A stretch of 64,000 nt of DNA from Lentzea nigeriaca (lineage in GTDB: Bacteria; Actinomycetota; Actinomycetes; Mycobacteriales; Pseudonocardiaceae): the NCBI RefSeq assembly GCF_016907955.1, contig NZ_JAFBCX010000017.1:1-64000 (forward strand), in the 5' to 3' direction. This document shows, piece after piece, positions 17,334-26,036 of the stretch (position 1 is its first letter; each line of letters opens with the position of its first letter). The translations under genes were made by a program, and so were the position numbers. The notes beneath the pieces are model-generated. The model was not told where the DNA came from. It made no database searches and saw only the letters and a list, made by a program, of their open reading frames with translations.

Positions 17334-18184
17334 CTAACGCAATGACTGGTGGCGTTGAAGGCGTCGCCAGCAGATGATCGAGCAGGCGAGACTGAGGAAG
17401 GCTTCGGGGATGTCGTCGCGGATCTCCCAGCGGATGCGCAGGCGGCGGAACCAGTGCAGCAACGCCAGGGTCTGCTCGACAACCCATCGGTGCACGCCAA
17501 GTCCGGAGCCGTGTTCGACGCCGCGTCGGGCGATGAGCGGCCGGATGCCCTTGGCGCGGGCCTGTTTGCGGTACTTGTCGTGGTCGTAGGCGCGGTCGGC
17601 GTAGACCCGGTCAGGTCTGCGCCGAGGGCGGCCACGCCGGCCGCGTACCGACGGTACGGCGTCGAGCAGTGGGATCAGCTGGGTGACGTCATGACGGTTG
17701 GCACCGGTCAGCCTCACGGCCAAGGGCACGCCGCCGCCGTCGGTGATCAGGTGGTGCTTGGAGCCCGTCCGGGCGCGGTCGACCGGGCTCGGACCGGTTT
17801 TGGGCCGCCCTTCACCGCCCTGATCGACGAGGAATCCACCGCCGCCCTCGACCAGTCCAACGCCCCTGCCGACTGCAGCTTCGCCAGCAGCAGTTCGTGC
17901 AACCGCGGCCACACACCAGCCTCGGTCCAGTCCCGCAGCCGTCGCCAGCACGTCATGCCCGAGCCATAGCCCAGCTCCTGCGGCAAGAACTCCCACTGAA
18001 TGCCCGTGTAGAGCACAAAGAGGATGCCGCACAACGCCTTGCGGTCATCGAGCCGCTTACGTCCCGGGTACCGGAAGCGCCGCTCGACCTTCGGCAGCAG
18101 CGGTTCGATCAACTCCCACAGCTCGTCTTCGACCTCCCAAGGCCGACGCCGGGCCACACCAACCTCCCGCCGGACACGAACCAA
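17334..18184 (-). CDS. IS427-type transposase, two frames joined by -1 frameshift
   Basis: The first frame (18184 to stop at 17747, 145 residues) has the DUF4096-like start WEVEDELWELIEPLLPKVER, then LYTGIQWEFLPQELGYGSGM and AVDSSSIRAVKGGPKP. The second frame, in the -1 phase, runs to 17334 and carries HHLITDGGGVPLAVRLTGAN, VYADRAYDHDKYRK and FRRLRIRWEIRDD, the remaining DDE-domain motifs. Fused, the protein would be about 280 residues, normal for the group. The heptamer at 17798-17804 lies in the overlap. Both frames look undamaged, so the transposase may be active. Confidence 0.8.
17798..17804 (-). promoter_or_regulatory. Slippery heptamer for -1 translational frameshift
   Basis: On the coding strand the bases read C CCA AAA in the frame of the first transposase ORF, an X XXY YYZ slippery site. 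Slipping back one base gives CCC AAA in the second ORF frame, where translation continues through the DDE domain. Confidence 0.7.
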
Positions 18185-18328
18185 CCCGACAAGGTCGAAG
18201 TATAGGCAAGATCATTCTGTTAGGAGCTCTTAGACCGGCGCGCCGCTCGTCGAGCCGCCTGCTCAGCTCGGTGAGCCCGGCACCGAGCCTGCCCGAGCCA
18301 CCCAGGCACTCGAGACATGGCCCCTCCC

Positions 18329-18652
18329 TCAGAACTGAGTGTCGGGAATCTGCACTTCCATCCCGGCCATGTCGGCTGTCACAGGGATTTGGCAGGTGAG
18401 GCGGCTGTTGGAGGTGCGTGACGCCGGTACCCCCTCGAGGATCATCTCCTCGTTTTCGTCAGCTGGCGGGAGGAGGGGCAGGTACTTCTCGTCGATGTAG
18501 GCGTGACAGGTTCCACAGGAAGCGCAGCCGCCGCAGTCGCCGATGATGCCGGGCACGAGATGGTCGAGTGCCGCTTGCTTGAGGCTTTGGCCGACGACGG
18601 CCTCCACGCGGTGCGGTGTTCCGTCTGCCTCGATGAACCTGATCTCTGGCAC
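18329..18652 (-). CDS. [2Fe-2S] ferredoxin, adrenodoxin/putidaredoxin type
   Basis: A 107-residue ferredoxin with the cluster motif C40-x5-C46-x2-C49 and a fourth ligand at C87 (RLTCQIPV). An extra Cys at 43 also lies in the loop (DCGGCASCGTCH). It should pass electrons from the reductase to the P450 in the cytoplasm. The GTG at 18652 was chosen because GAAAGG lies about ten bases upstream; a GTG at 18661 is possible but would leave almost no spacing. It is the last gene of the P450 operon, starting one base after the reductase stop. Confidence 0.88.
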   Translation of the reverse strand: MPEIRFIEADGTPHRVEAVVGQSLKQAALDHLVPGIIGDCGGCASCGTCHAYIDEKYLPLLPPADENEEMILEGVPASRTSNSRLTCQIPVTADMAGMEVQIPDTQF

Positions 18653-18653
18653 G

Positions 18654-19895
18654 TCAGGCACGCCTTTCTGCGGTGGATTGGTGTCGCTTCACCAGTTCGG
18701 ACAGCGGGAGGTCTTCGGAGGCGGCTTCATCCCCGGTCATGGCGGCCCGCGCCGTGACGAGTTGGCGGGCGACCGTGAAGTCCCGCGGCCGGTTGACCGC
18801 GTGCAGGCCGGTGATGATGCCGTTGCGCAGGTACACCACGCTGAAGGAGTTCGATGACGGGTCGCCGCGGACGACCTCGGTGTCGCCGGTCTGTGGCAAG
18901 CCGGCCATCTGGATCTTGTGGTCGTACTGATCGGACCAGAACCACGGCGCCGCAAAGCGCTCGGTCGGCTTTCCGCACAAGGTCCGGGCCGCGATTCTGG
19001 CTTGGTCAGTGGCGTTCTGAACGGATTCGAGGCGCACGCTGCGGCCGAGGAAACCGTGCCACTGTCGCGTGCAGTCGCCCGCGGCGACGATGTCGGGGTC
19101 CTCGGTCCGGGCCACGGCGTCGACCAGGACACCGTCGTCGACGGCCAGTCCCGCGGTGGCGGCGAGGGTGTCGTTCGGAGCGATCCCCACGCCAGTCAGG
19201 ATCAGGTCGGCTCTGACCACGGTGTCGTCGCTGAGCTCTGCGAGGAGGGCTCCGTCGCGCTGGGCGACGCTGCGGACGGACACGCCTGTGCGCAGATCGA
19301 CACCGTGATTGCGGTGCTCGCGTTCGACGAAGGCGGAGACGGCCGGTGGGCACGTCCGGGCCAGGACTCGCGGCTGGGCCTCCACAAGCGTCACCGCGAT
19401 TCCCATATCGGTCGCGGCGGCGGCCGTCTCCAGGCCGATGAATCCGCCACCGACGATCAGCAGGGTGCCACCGGACTGCAGTTCCTGTCGCAGCGCGATC
19501 GCGTCGTCGAGGTGATGCAGAGTCCTGCCCGCGACGTGGCCGGAACCGAATCGGAGAGGACGCGGACTGCCACCGGTGGTGAGAGCCAGCTTGTCGTAGC
19601 GCAACATGCGCCCGTCCGCCAAGGCGACGGATCGTGTTCGGCGGTCGATCGCGACCGCCGCGGTGTCGAGTTCGACCTCGATGCCGGCGTTGGTGTAGGC
19701 GTCCAGGGCGCGGGTCCGCAGTGCCTCCTGCTCGACCTTGCCGCGCAGGAACGCTTTGGAGAGGGGCGGACGCTGGTAGGGCAGGTGGCGTTCGGCCCCG
19801 ACGAGCAGGATCCGGTCGCTGAAACCGTTCTGCCGCAGTGCCACGGCCAGTTCCGAGCCGGCCTGTCCCGCACCGACGATGACGACGGTCTTCAC
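18654..19895 (-). CDS. FAD-dependent ferredoxin reductase
   Basis: A 413-residue flavoprotein of the putidaredoxin-reductase type. Two Rossmann motifs are visible: VIVGAGQAGSELAVAL for FAD at the N-terminus and LLIVGGGFIGLETAAAA for NAD(P)H near residue 150. The second FAD contact is DIVAAGDCTRQW. The C-terminal region has the reductase-type end (APWFWSDQYDHKIQMAGLP). It takes electrons from NAD(P)H to the neighbouring ferredoxin. The GTG at 19895 overlaps the P450 stop (GTGA). Confidence 0.88.
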   Translation of the reverse strand: MKTVVIVGAGQAGSELAVALRQNGFSDRILLVGAERHLPYQRPPLSKAFLRGKVEQEALRTRALDAYTNAGIEVELDTAAVAIDRRTRSVALADGRMLRYDKLALTTGGSPRPLRFGSGHVAGRTLHHLDDAIALRQELQSGGTLLIVGGGFIGLETAAAATDMGIAVTLVEAQPRVLARTCPPAVSAFVEREHRNHGVDLRTGVSVRSVAQRDGALLAELSDDTVVRADLILTGVGIAPNDTLAATAGLAVDDGVLVDAVARTEDPDIVAAGDCTRQWHGFLGRSVRLESVQNATDQARIAARTLCGKPTERFAAPWFWSDQYDHKIQMAGLPQTGDTEVVRGDPSSNSFSVVYLRNGIITGLHAVNRPRDFTVARQLVTARAAMTGDEAASEDLPLSELVKRHQSTAERRA

Positions 19896-21181
19896 CGGTG
19901 CACCCGTCGGATGGTGACCGGCAACGCCGTCAGCTGCCGCATCATGGTGTGGGCCGCCCATTCGTGATCGTCCCCGACCAGTGCGATATCGACATCGGGC
20001 GCGGTCAGCGCGGTCACGGCGATCTCGGTGAGCATCCGGGCCACGTTCCTGCCTGGGCACAGATGGGCACCGCCGCCGAAGGTCGCGCCGTGCTGGATCT
20101 GCCGGGTCAGCCGGTAGCTGTCGGGGTCGTCGAAGACCTCGGGATCGCGATTCGCCGAGGCCCACATCATGACGACCGGCGTGCCGGCGGGGACGGAGAC
20201 GCCGTTGTACTCGACGTCCTGCAGCGTCAGTCGCTGACTGAGAATCAGCGGGGACTCCAGACGTGTGCCCTCGTAGAAGGCACTGGTGACCAACGCCGGG
20301 TCGGCACGGATCTGCTCCAGGGCCGTCCCGTCGCTCAGCATGCGGAAGACCACGTTCTCGATCGCCACACCGATCGTGTGGAAGCCGTCGAAGAAGTTCG
20401 AGGCCACCAACGAGCCGATGTCCTCCGGCTTGCCCTCCACGTCGATCGTGGTGAGTTCGGCCGCCATGTTGTCGAGAAGCGCGTTGCCTCCGTCCGACCA
20501 CGCCTTCCGAACGGCTTCTCCGACCACGTCCATGTACGTCGCCGCTGCGGAGAACAGGCGCTGCGACTGCTCGGGCGTGCGGGTGAGCAGGAACGTCAGG
20601 CTCATCTCCTCCATGAGGTGCTGGACGTGTGCCGCCTGGTCCCTGCTCAGGCCGAGTTGCTCGGCCCAGAAGCGGGTGACGAACCGTCCCGCGAACTCCC
20701 GGGAGAAGTCGGTCTGGTCGCGCCCGGCGCATTCCTCGACGAGTTCCTGTGCGAGGCGTGCGGCGGCGGGAGCGAAACGGAGGATGTTCCGGGGCATCAG
20801 TGGCCGGACCAGGAGATTGCGATACGGCTGATGCAGCGGAGGGTTGGTGGTGAACACCTGGTTCCGCAGGAACCTGCCGTACCCTTCGGTCTGTTCGGGA
20901 TCCGGTTTGGTCACAGGCCCGGAGCCGAGATCCGCTTCGGTGGCCATCCACAGGACGATGTCCGCGGGCACGTTGCCCAACGCCGGATTCGCCGCAAGCG
21001 TTCTGGCGTCTTTGTTGCGGAGCACGACGAGACTGTTCATCGGGCCCCGGAGAAAGTCGGTTCCTTCTCGGCCCCGCAACTCCCGTGCCGCTTCCACGAA
21101 GTCGCGTGAGAAATCGTCGAATGTGATGAAGTCCTCAATGGCGGGAAGGTCTGCCACCGAAGTCAGCTGTGTGGTTGACAT
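19892..21181 (-). CDS. Cytochrome P450
   Basis: A 429-residue bacterial P450. The haem-binding loop is ATFGGGAHLCPGRN with the proximal Cys near residue 375, and the ExxR helix is EGTRLES. The oxygen-activating I-helix reads FFDGFHTIG: the Thr is kept, but the usual Ala/Gly and acidic residue before it are Asp and His. It is encoded with its own ferredoxin and reductase, giving a full three-component class I system. The operon (oxidase, dehydrogenase, lactonase-like and aldolase-like genes) points to breakdown or modification of a small multi-oxygen compound; the substrate is unknown. Confidence 0.9.
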   Translation of the reverse strand: MSTTQLTSVADLPAIEDFITFDDFSRDFVEAARELRGREGTDFLRGPMNSLVVLRNKDARTLAANPALGNVPADIVLWMATEADLGSGPVTKPDPEQTEGYGRFLRNQVFTTNPPLHQPYRNLLVRPLMPRNILRFAPAAARLAQELVEECAGRDQTDFSREFAGRFVTRFWAEQLGLSRDQAAHVQHLMEEMSLTFLLTRTPEQSQRLFSAAATYMDVVGEAVRKAWSDGGNALLDNMAAELTTIDVEGKPEDIGSLVASNFFDGFHTIGVAIENVVFRMLSDGTALEQIRADPALVTSAFYEGTRLESPLILSQRLTLQDVEYNGVSVPAGTPVVMMWASANRDPEVFDDPDSYRLTRQIQHGATFGGGAHLCPGRNVARMLTEIAVTALTAPDVDIALVGDDHEWAAHTMMRQLTALPVTIRRVHR

Positions 21182-21226
21182 GGGTTGACTACCACCTTTC
21201 GGTGATGAGCTGTGGACAGGGTCGGG

Positions 21227-22570
21227 TCAGTCGCCCAGGACTCGTCGCAGGTATGCGTTGCCGAAACGCCGATCCGGATCGAGGCGGTCACGCACTGCGG
21301 TGAACTCGCCGAAGCGTGGATACGCTGTCGCCAAATAGTCGGCGTCACGTGTGTGCAGCTTGCCCCAGTGCGGGCGACCGCCGTGCGCGGTGAAGATGCG
21401 CTCCGCCGCGGCGAAGTACTCGCGGAAGGGCATGCCCCGGTAGGTGTGGACGGCGATGTATCCGCTCTCACGGCCCGACGCCGTGGAGAGGGTGATGTCA
21501 TCCGCGGGTGCCGTACGCACTTCCACAGGAAAGCTGATCCGCAGATTTGAACGGTCGACCACGGCCTTCAACTCGCGCAGGGCGTCGATCAGTGCCTCGC
21601 GTGGGAGGGCGTACTCCATCTCGATCATCTTCACGCGGCGGGGAGACGTGAAGACCTTGTACGGGATGTTCGTGTAGCTGCGGGCGGAAAGAGCACGGCT
21701 CGACACCCTCGCCATGGCCGGGACGGCGGCGGGCACGGCTTGCCCCAGCCAGTTGACTGCCTGGAAAACGCCGTTGGAGAGAAACTCGTCCTCGAACCAG
21801 CCTCTGAACCGGCCCATCGGGGCAAGCGGACCTGCGCTGCGGTTGTTGCGCATGGTGTTGCAGTTGTCGGTGTGCGGGAACCAGTAGAACTCGAAGTGCT
21901 CGTTGGCCGCGTGGAGTTCGTCGAAAGTCGCGGTGACCCTGTCGAACGTCATCGGTTCGTCGTGCGCGGTGAGAAGGAACAGCGGTTCCACGGCGAGCGT
22001 AATGGCACTGACGACCCCGAGCGCGCCCAGCCCGATGCGTGCGGCGGCGAACACGTCCGGGTTCTGCTTCTCGGAGCACGTGAGCAACGAGCCGTCCGCC
22101 GTCACCAGTTCAAGGCCGCGGATCTGGGCCGCGATCGAGGCCGAGCTGCGGCCTGTGCCGTGAGTGCCCGTACTGGTCGCGCCGGCGACGGTCTGCTCCA
22201 TGATGTCGCCCATGTTGGTGAGTGACATGCCTTCCCGGGCCAGGGCGACGTTCAGGTCCCTGAGCCGTGTGCCCGCTTCCACGGTCACGGTTCCGGCCTC
22301 CCGGTCGACAGCGCGAACGCCAGTAAGACGGTCAGGCCGTATCAACACGCTCTCGGTCGCGGCAGCGGCGGTGAACGAGTGGCCGCTGCCGACGGGCTTC
22401 ACCGGCAGGCCGTCCTCGGCCGCCTCACGCACAACGGCGCGGAGCTCATCGACCGAAGCGGGTGCGACCTCCCTCACCGGATGGGCGGTGACGTTCCCGG
22501 CCCAGTTCCGCCACACATTCCTGTTCGCGCGGTCCTTGCCCGCGTGCGCGCCGTAGCGGGTCGTTGCCAA
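21227..22570 (-). CDS. FAD-linked sugar lactone/alditol oxidase-like protein
   Basis: A 447-residue protein of the vanillyl-alcohol oxidase/aldonolactone oxidase family. The FAD domain has PVGSGHSFTAAA (His64 is in the place used for covalent FAD in alditol oxidase), MGDIMEQTVAGATSTGTHGT, and a C-terminal HWGKLH that matches the HWxK motif of gulono/arabinono-lactone oxidases. It should oxidise a hydroxyl of a sugar-like or polyol substrate, using O2 or another acceptor. It lies 45 bases upstream of the P450 gene in the same operon. Confidence 0.8.
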   Translation of the reverse strand: MATTRYGAHAGKDRANRNVWRNWAGNVTAHPVREVAPASVDELRAVVREAAEDGLPVKPVGSGHSFTAAAATESVLIRPDRLTGVRAVDREAGTVTVEAGTRLRDLNVALAREGMSLTNMGDIMEQTVAGATSTGTHGTGRSSASIAAQIRGLELVTADGSLLTCSEKQNPDVFAAARIGLGALGVVSAITLAVEPLFLLTAHDEPMTFDRVTATFDELHAANEHFEFYWFPHTDNCNTMRNNRSAGPLAPMGRFRGWFEDEFLSNGVFQAVNWLGQAVPAAVPAMARVSSRALSARSYTNIPYKVFTSPRRVKMIEMEYALPREALIDALRELKAVVDRSNLRISFPVEVRTAPADDITLSTASGRESGYIAVHTYRGMPFREYFAAAERIFTAHGGRPHWGKLHTRDADYLATAYPRFGEFTAVRDRLDPDRRFGNAYLRRVLGD

Positions 22571-22617
22571 GTCCTACTCCCTCCTCGGTGGGCTGGGCGG
22601 TGGTGCCCTTCGCGTAG

Positions 22618-23868
22618 CTAGCGGACGGACCGGACCTGGTAGGTGAGCACCGCTCCGATCGCGGCACCGACACCGACGGTGGCGAACAGGACGGGATAGC
22701 CCAGTCCCGAGGTGATGATCACGCTCGCGATCAGCGGGGCCAGCGCCGGCGGGACGAGCGCTCCGATGTTCATGATCCCGAGGTCCTTGGCGCGGCTTTC
22801 GGCATCGGGCAGTACCTGGGTGATCAGGGCTTGGTCGACTGCCATATAGGCGCCGAATCCACCGCCCATCAGCGCGGACGCCACGATGTCCATGGACAGG
22901 CTGGGAAACGCCGCGAGCAGGAACCCTGCCAGCGCCTGGAGCAGTGCGGCCAGGGCCACGAAGATCCGGCGCCGGCCCAGGCGGTCGGACAGCACGCCCG
23001 CTATCGCGGTGGCCACCAGGCCGGCGACGAGGTAGACGACGGTGATCAGCAGCAGGCTGGTCTCGGGGTCGGAGACCTGAAGGCCGTCGATGAGGAAGTA
23101 CAGCGCGTAGCAGGTGCCCAGCGAGTTGGCGAGGTTGACCAGCAAGCGTGCGCCGAAAGCCCAGGCGAATTCGCGATTCTTCAACGACCGGCCGAGAGAC
23201 GTGACCATTGTCCGCAGTCCCAGCACGTGTTGTGCTTGGTGTGCCACTTCTCGGTAGAAGAACACGAAGGGCAGGGCACACACGATCAGCAAGACCGCGA
23301 TGAGCAGATAGGCCCGTGCGGCGGAGAGGCTGAAGGCTGCGACCATCGCGATGCCGACCACGACGCCGAGAGCCTGCGGGCCGTAGATGGCGCTGGAGAT
23401 GAGGCCACGCTGGCGTTCGGGGACGCGGTCGGCGATCACGGCGGTCAGTCCGGCCGTGGCGGCGCTGAGCCCGAGCATGGTTGCCGACCAGGCGACGGTC
23501 ACGCCGAGCACGGTGGTCTGCTCGCCGGTGATCACCACTCCCGCGGCGAACACCAGCGCACCACCGCCCAGCCACGCCCGTCGCCGTCCGAAGCGGTTGC
23601 GGGAACGGTCGCACAGCGCGCCGCACACCGGAAGGGCGATCAGGACGACCAAGCCGGACGCGGCGTTGACGAGGGCGAAGTCGGTGACCTTGTGCTCGGG
23701 GTCGATGAGCTGCAGCTGCTGCGGCAACAACAGTTGCAGGGGAACGAGGTTGGCCATCCAGTAGCCGAACCAGACCAGGCTGAACGCGGCCGTCCAGCGG
23801 CGGGAGACCGGCGCAGCGGGACCGTGGGAGGAGATCGCGACGGCGGAAGACGTGAACTCGGTGGACAT
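22618..23868 (-). CDS. MFS transporter
   Basis: A 416-residue membrane protein with about 12 hydrophobic segments and the major facilitator loop motif between segments 2 and 3 (CGALCDRSRNRFGRRRAW), repeated in the second half as GVLSDRLGRRRIF. It probably moves the pathway substrate or product across the membrane. The ATG at 23868 gives a hydrophilic 25-residue leader before the first segment. It is the fourth gene of the P450 operon. Confidence 0.85.
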   Translation of the reverse strand: MSTEFTSSAVAISSHGPAAPVSRRWTAAFSLVWFGYWMANLVPLQLLLPQQLQLIDPEHKVTDFALVNAASGLVVLIALPVCGALCDRSRNRFGRRRAWLGGGALVFAAGVVITGEQTTVLGVTVAWSATMLGLSAATAGLTAVIADRVPERQRGLISSAIYGPQALGVVVGIAMVAAFSLSAARAYLLIAVLLIVCALPFVFFYREVAHQAQHVLGLRTMVTSLGRSLKNREFAWAFGARLLVNLANSLGTCYALYFLIDGLQVSDPETSLLLITVVYLVAGLVATAIAGVLSDRLGRRRIFVALAALLQALAGFLLAAFPSLSMDIVASALMGGGFGAYMAVDQALITQVLPDAESRAKDLGIMNIGALVPPALAPLIASVIITSGLGYPVLFATVGVGAAIGAVLTYQVRSVR

Positions 23869-23892
23869 GTGGCCTCTTCGGGGTGGGTTCGG

Positions 23893-25148
23893 TCAGAGGA
23901 AGGCGTGCCCTTCGCCGCGGTAGGTGGGAACCTGGTCGACGATCTGATGGCCCGACACCAGGTGCAGGACGTTGACGCGTTCGCACAGTTCGCCGGCTTT
24001 GGCGTGGCGCAACCACACCTGGTCGCCGAGCCGCATCCCGTGTGCCGCCTGGCCCAGCACCGGCGTCTGGACCTCCCCCGCTCCTTCGAGTCCGGTCAGC
24101 CGAAGGCCGCGTGGCCAGGTCGGGGTGGGCATCCGATCAGGGCCGATCGGGCCGGAGGCGACCCAGCCGCCACCGAGCAGAGTGGCGATCTTCGACGTGG
24201 GACGCCGCACGACGGGCAGGACGAAGAAGGCTGCCGGGCGGGGCTTGAAGCGGCGGTAGAAGTCGAACAGTCCCGGCCCGTAGAGGCCGGACCCGGCGCC
24301 GATCTCGGTGATGACGTGCTCGGCGGCGGTTTGTTCGATGGAGCCGGTGCCGCCGCCGTTGACGAACTCCAGCGGCGTGATGGCCTCGATGGCCGTGATC
24401 GCGGCGGCACGACGCTCGGCGAGTTCCCTCGCGGAGAGGCGCTGCATCGCCCGCAGCGCCGCGCGCTTGAGCGGGGAGCCGGGCTGGTTGTCGCCCATGC
24501 CGGCGATCTGACCTTCGTAGGACATGAGGCCGACCAACCGGAATCCTGGTCGCTGCGTGATCGTTCGCGCAAGCCTCGCTGCTTGGTGCGGTGTGTGTGT
24601 GTCGGGGAGCGGTAGGGACCCAGGTGGATGCGGCCGCCGAGCAGTTCCAGCGACGCGTCGAGGTCGATGCAGACGCGCAGATCGGGTCGGCGCGGTCCCA
24701 CGGCGTCGTCGACGAAGTCCAGGTGGTCGATCGAGTCGATCATGAGGGTGATGCGGGCTGCGGCGCGTTCGTCCGCCGCGAGCTGACGGAGAGCGTCGCG
24801 GTCGGCGGTGGGATAGCCGATGACCACGTCCTCGTGGTCCTGGGCCAGGAACAGGGCTTCGGGCAACGTGAAGGCCAGAATGCCGTGATATCCGGGCCGT
24901 CGGGCGGCACGCTGGATGAGGTCGCGGCTGCGTACCGACTTGCTGGCCAGCCTGATGGTGGCGAGCCCGGCCGCCCGGCGCGCCAGGTCGGCGGCGTTGA
25001 GGTCGAACGCGTCGAGATCCACCACGGCGAACGGTGGATCCAGGTGCTCGGTGGCGCTGGCGAGCTGTGCCATCCGGACTTCACTCGACCCGGTGGTGAT
25101 CAGAGATGTCATCGGCGGGGCGCTCATGGACTGATCCTTCGTGGTCAT
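23893..25148 (-). pseudogene. PLP amino acid deaminase/aldolase-like protein, frameshifted at a dinucleotide repeat
   Basis: The N-terminal part (25148 to about 24590) has the alanine-racemase-like PLP barrel of amino acid deaminases/D-threonine aldolases: FAVVDLDAFDLNAADLARRA and the PLP-Lys segment RLASKSVRSRDL. The C-terminal part is in another frame: LVGLMSYEGQIAGMGDN, TPLEFVNGGGTGSIEQTAAE and GDQVWLRHAKAGELCERVN. The break lies at the AC repeat (24591-24602); one AC unit fewer restores RSPTHTPHQAARLARTITQR and joins both halves. The start overlaps the SDR stop. So the gene is intact except for one dinucleotide: recent mutation, phase-variable switch or sequencing error. Confidence 0.75.
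24591..24602. repeat. (GT)6 microsatellite in coding sequence
   Basis: Six GT units on the plus strand, (AC)6 in the coding sense of the PLP enzyme gene. With six units the frame breaks; with five it reads through. Such tracts change length by slipped-strand mispairing. Confidence 0.85.
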
Positions 25149-25999
25149 TCGGCACGTCCGGCCATTGTGGACAGTCCGACGCTTCCGTTGCGGATGAGCC
25201 TTTCCCGTTGCCGTCTTCCGCGCGCCTCGACGAGCGGCATGAGCCAGCGGATGAGCAGCGGAAGAGTGCCGGCGAGTCGCTGAACACGTCCCGCGAGCAC
25301 GGGGAAAACCACTTCCACGGGCTTGGTGGCGATCGCGTCGACGACGACCTTGGCCACGGCCTGCGGTGTGGCCGCCTTCTCGGCGAAGGCGATCGCCGAC
25401 GTCGGGTCGGCCAGTTCCTGGTCCAGCATCTTCGTGCGCGTGGACGGCGGATGGATGATCGTGAAGTCCAGCGGGCCGTGCCGTTCCTCGAGCGCCACCG
25501 CGTGGTGGAAAGCCCGGACGGCGTGTTTGGTGCCGCCGTAGGTGGCATATCCGGGCAGCGCCAGGAACGAGCTCATGCTGCAGATCGTGATGATGTGACC
25601 GCGGCCGCGCGCCGTCATCCGCGGCAGTGCCGCGCAGACGCCGGTCATGGTGCCGAGCAGGTTGACCTCGACGATGTCGCGGTGCTGCTTCAGGCTGAGA
25701 TCGCGGGTGTTTCCGGTGTGGATGATCCCGGCGTTGTTGATCAGCACGTCCACCGGCCCGAACCTGGCCTCGGCGGCGTCGAACGCGGCACCCCAGCCGT
25801 CCGGGTCACGGATGTCGAGCGGAACGGCCGCCGCCCTGTCACCCAGGCGGCGGGCCGTGGCGTGCACGGCGTCGGCGTCGACGTCGGTGAGCAGCACGCG
25901 GTGCCCGCGCACGATCGCGGTTTCCGCGATCGCCGCTCCGATGCCGGTCGCGGCGCCGGTCACGAGCACGACGAGGTCGTTCTCGGGCTTCTTGCTCAT
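25145..25999 (-). CDS. Short-chain dehydrogenase/reductase
   Basis: A 284-residue SDR. The cofactor motif is LVTGAATGIGAAIAE, followed by NNAG in DVLINNAGIIH, and the catalytic YxxxK is in YATYGGTKHAV with the upstream Ser in ICSMSS. The Asp in LLTDVDAD suggests NAD(H) preference. The ATG at 25999 sits behind GAGGG; an upstream TTG would overlap the preceding gene. It should oxidise or reduce a hydroxyl/keto group in the P450-operon pathway. Its stop overlaps the start of the PLP enzyme gene. Confidence 0.85.
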   Translation of the reverse strand: MSKKPENDLVVLVTGAATGIGAAIAETAIVRGHRVLLTDVDADAVHATARRLGDRAAAVPLDIRDPDGWGAAFDAAEARFGPVDVLINNAGIIHTGNTRDLSLKQHRDIVEVNLLGTMTGVCAALPRMTARGRGHIITICSMSSFLALPGYATYGGTKHAVRAFHHAVALEERHGPLDFTIIHPPSTRTKMLDQELADPTSAIAFAEKAATPQAVAKVVVDAIATKPVEVVFPVLAGRVQRLAGTLPLLIRWLMPLVEARGRRQRERLIRNGSVGLSTMAGRAE

Positions 26000-26036
26000 G
26001 GGCTCAGACCCTCTTCCGGTCGTCGGGCCAGCGGGT

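Larger units (their letters stand above)
17328..18229 (-). mobile_element. Complete IS5-family element, IS427 type
   Basis: A 902-bp element bounded by imperfect inverted repeats: GAGGTCCTAAC at 17328 and, at the right end, the reverse complement of GAGCTCCTAAC (18219-18229). A 3-bp TTA duplication flanks it (17325-17327 and 18230-18232). It holds two overlapping transposase frames with a slippery heptamer between them, the arrangement known for the IS427 group of IS5. Intact ends and target duplication suggest it is the youngest insertion here. Confidence 0.8.

Noticed and set aside
18230..18328. Possible continuation of the MMPL transporter behind the IS427-type element
   Set aside because: Joining the sides across the TTA duplication leaves the TAG stop in place, so the reading frame ended there before insertion.
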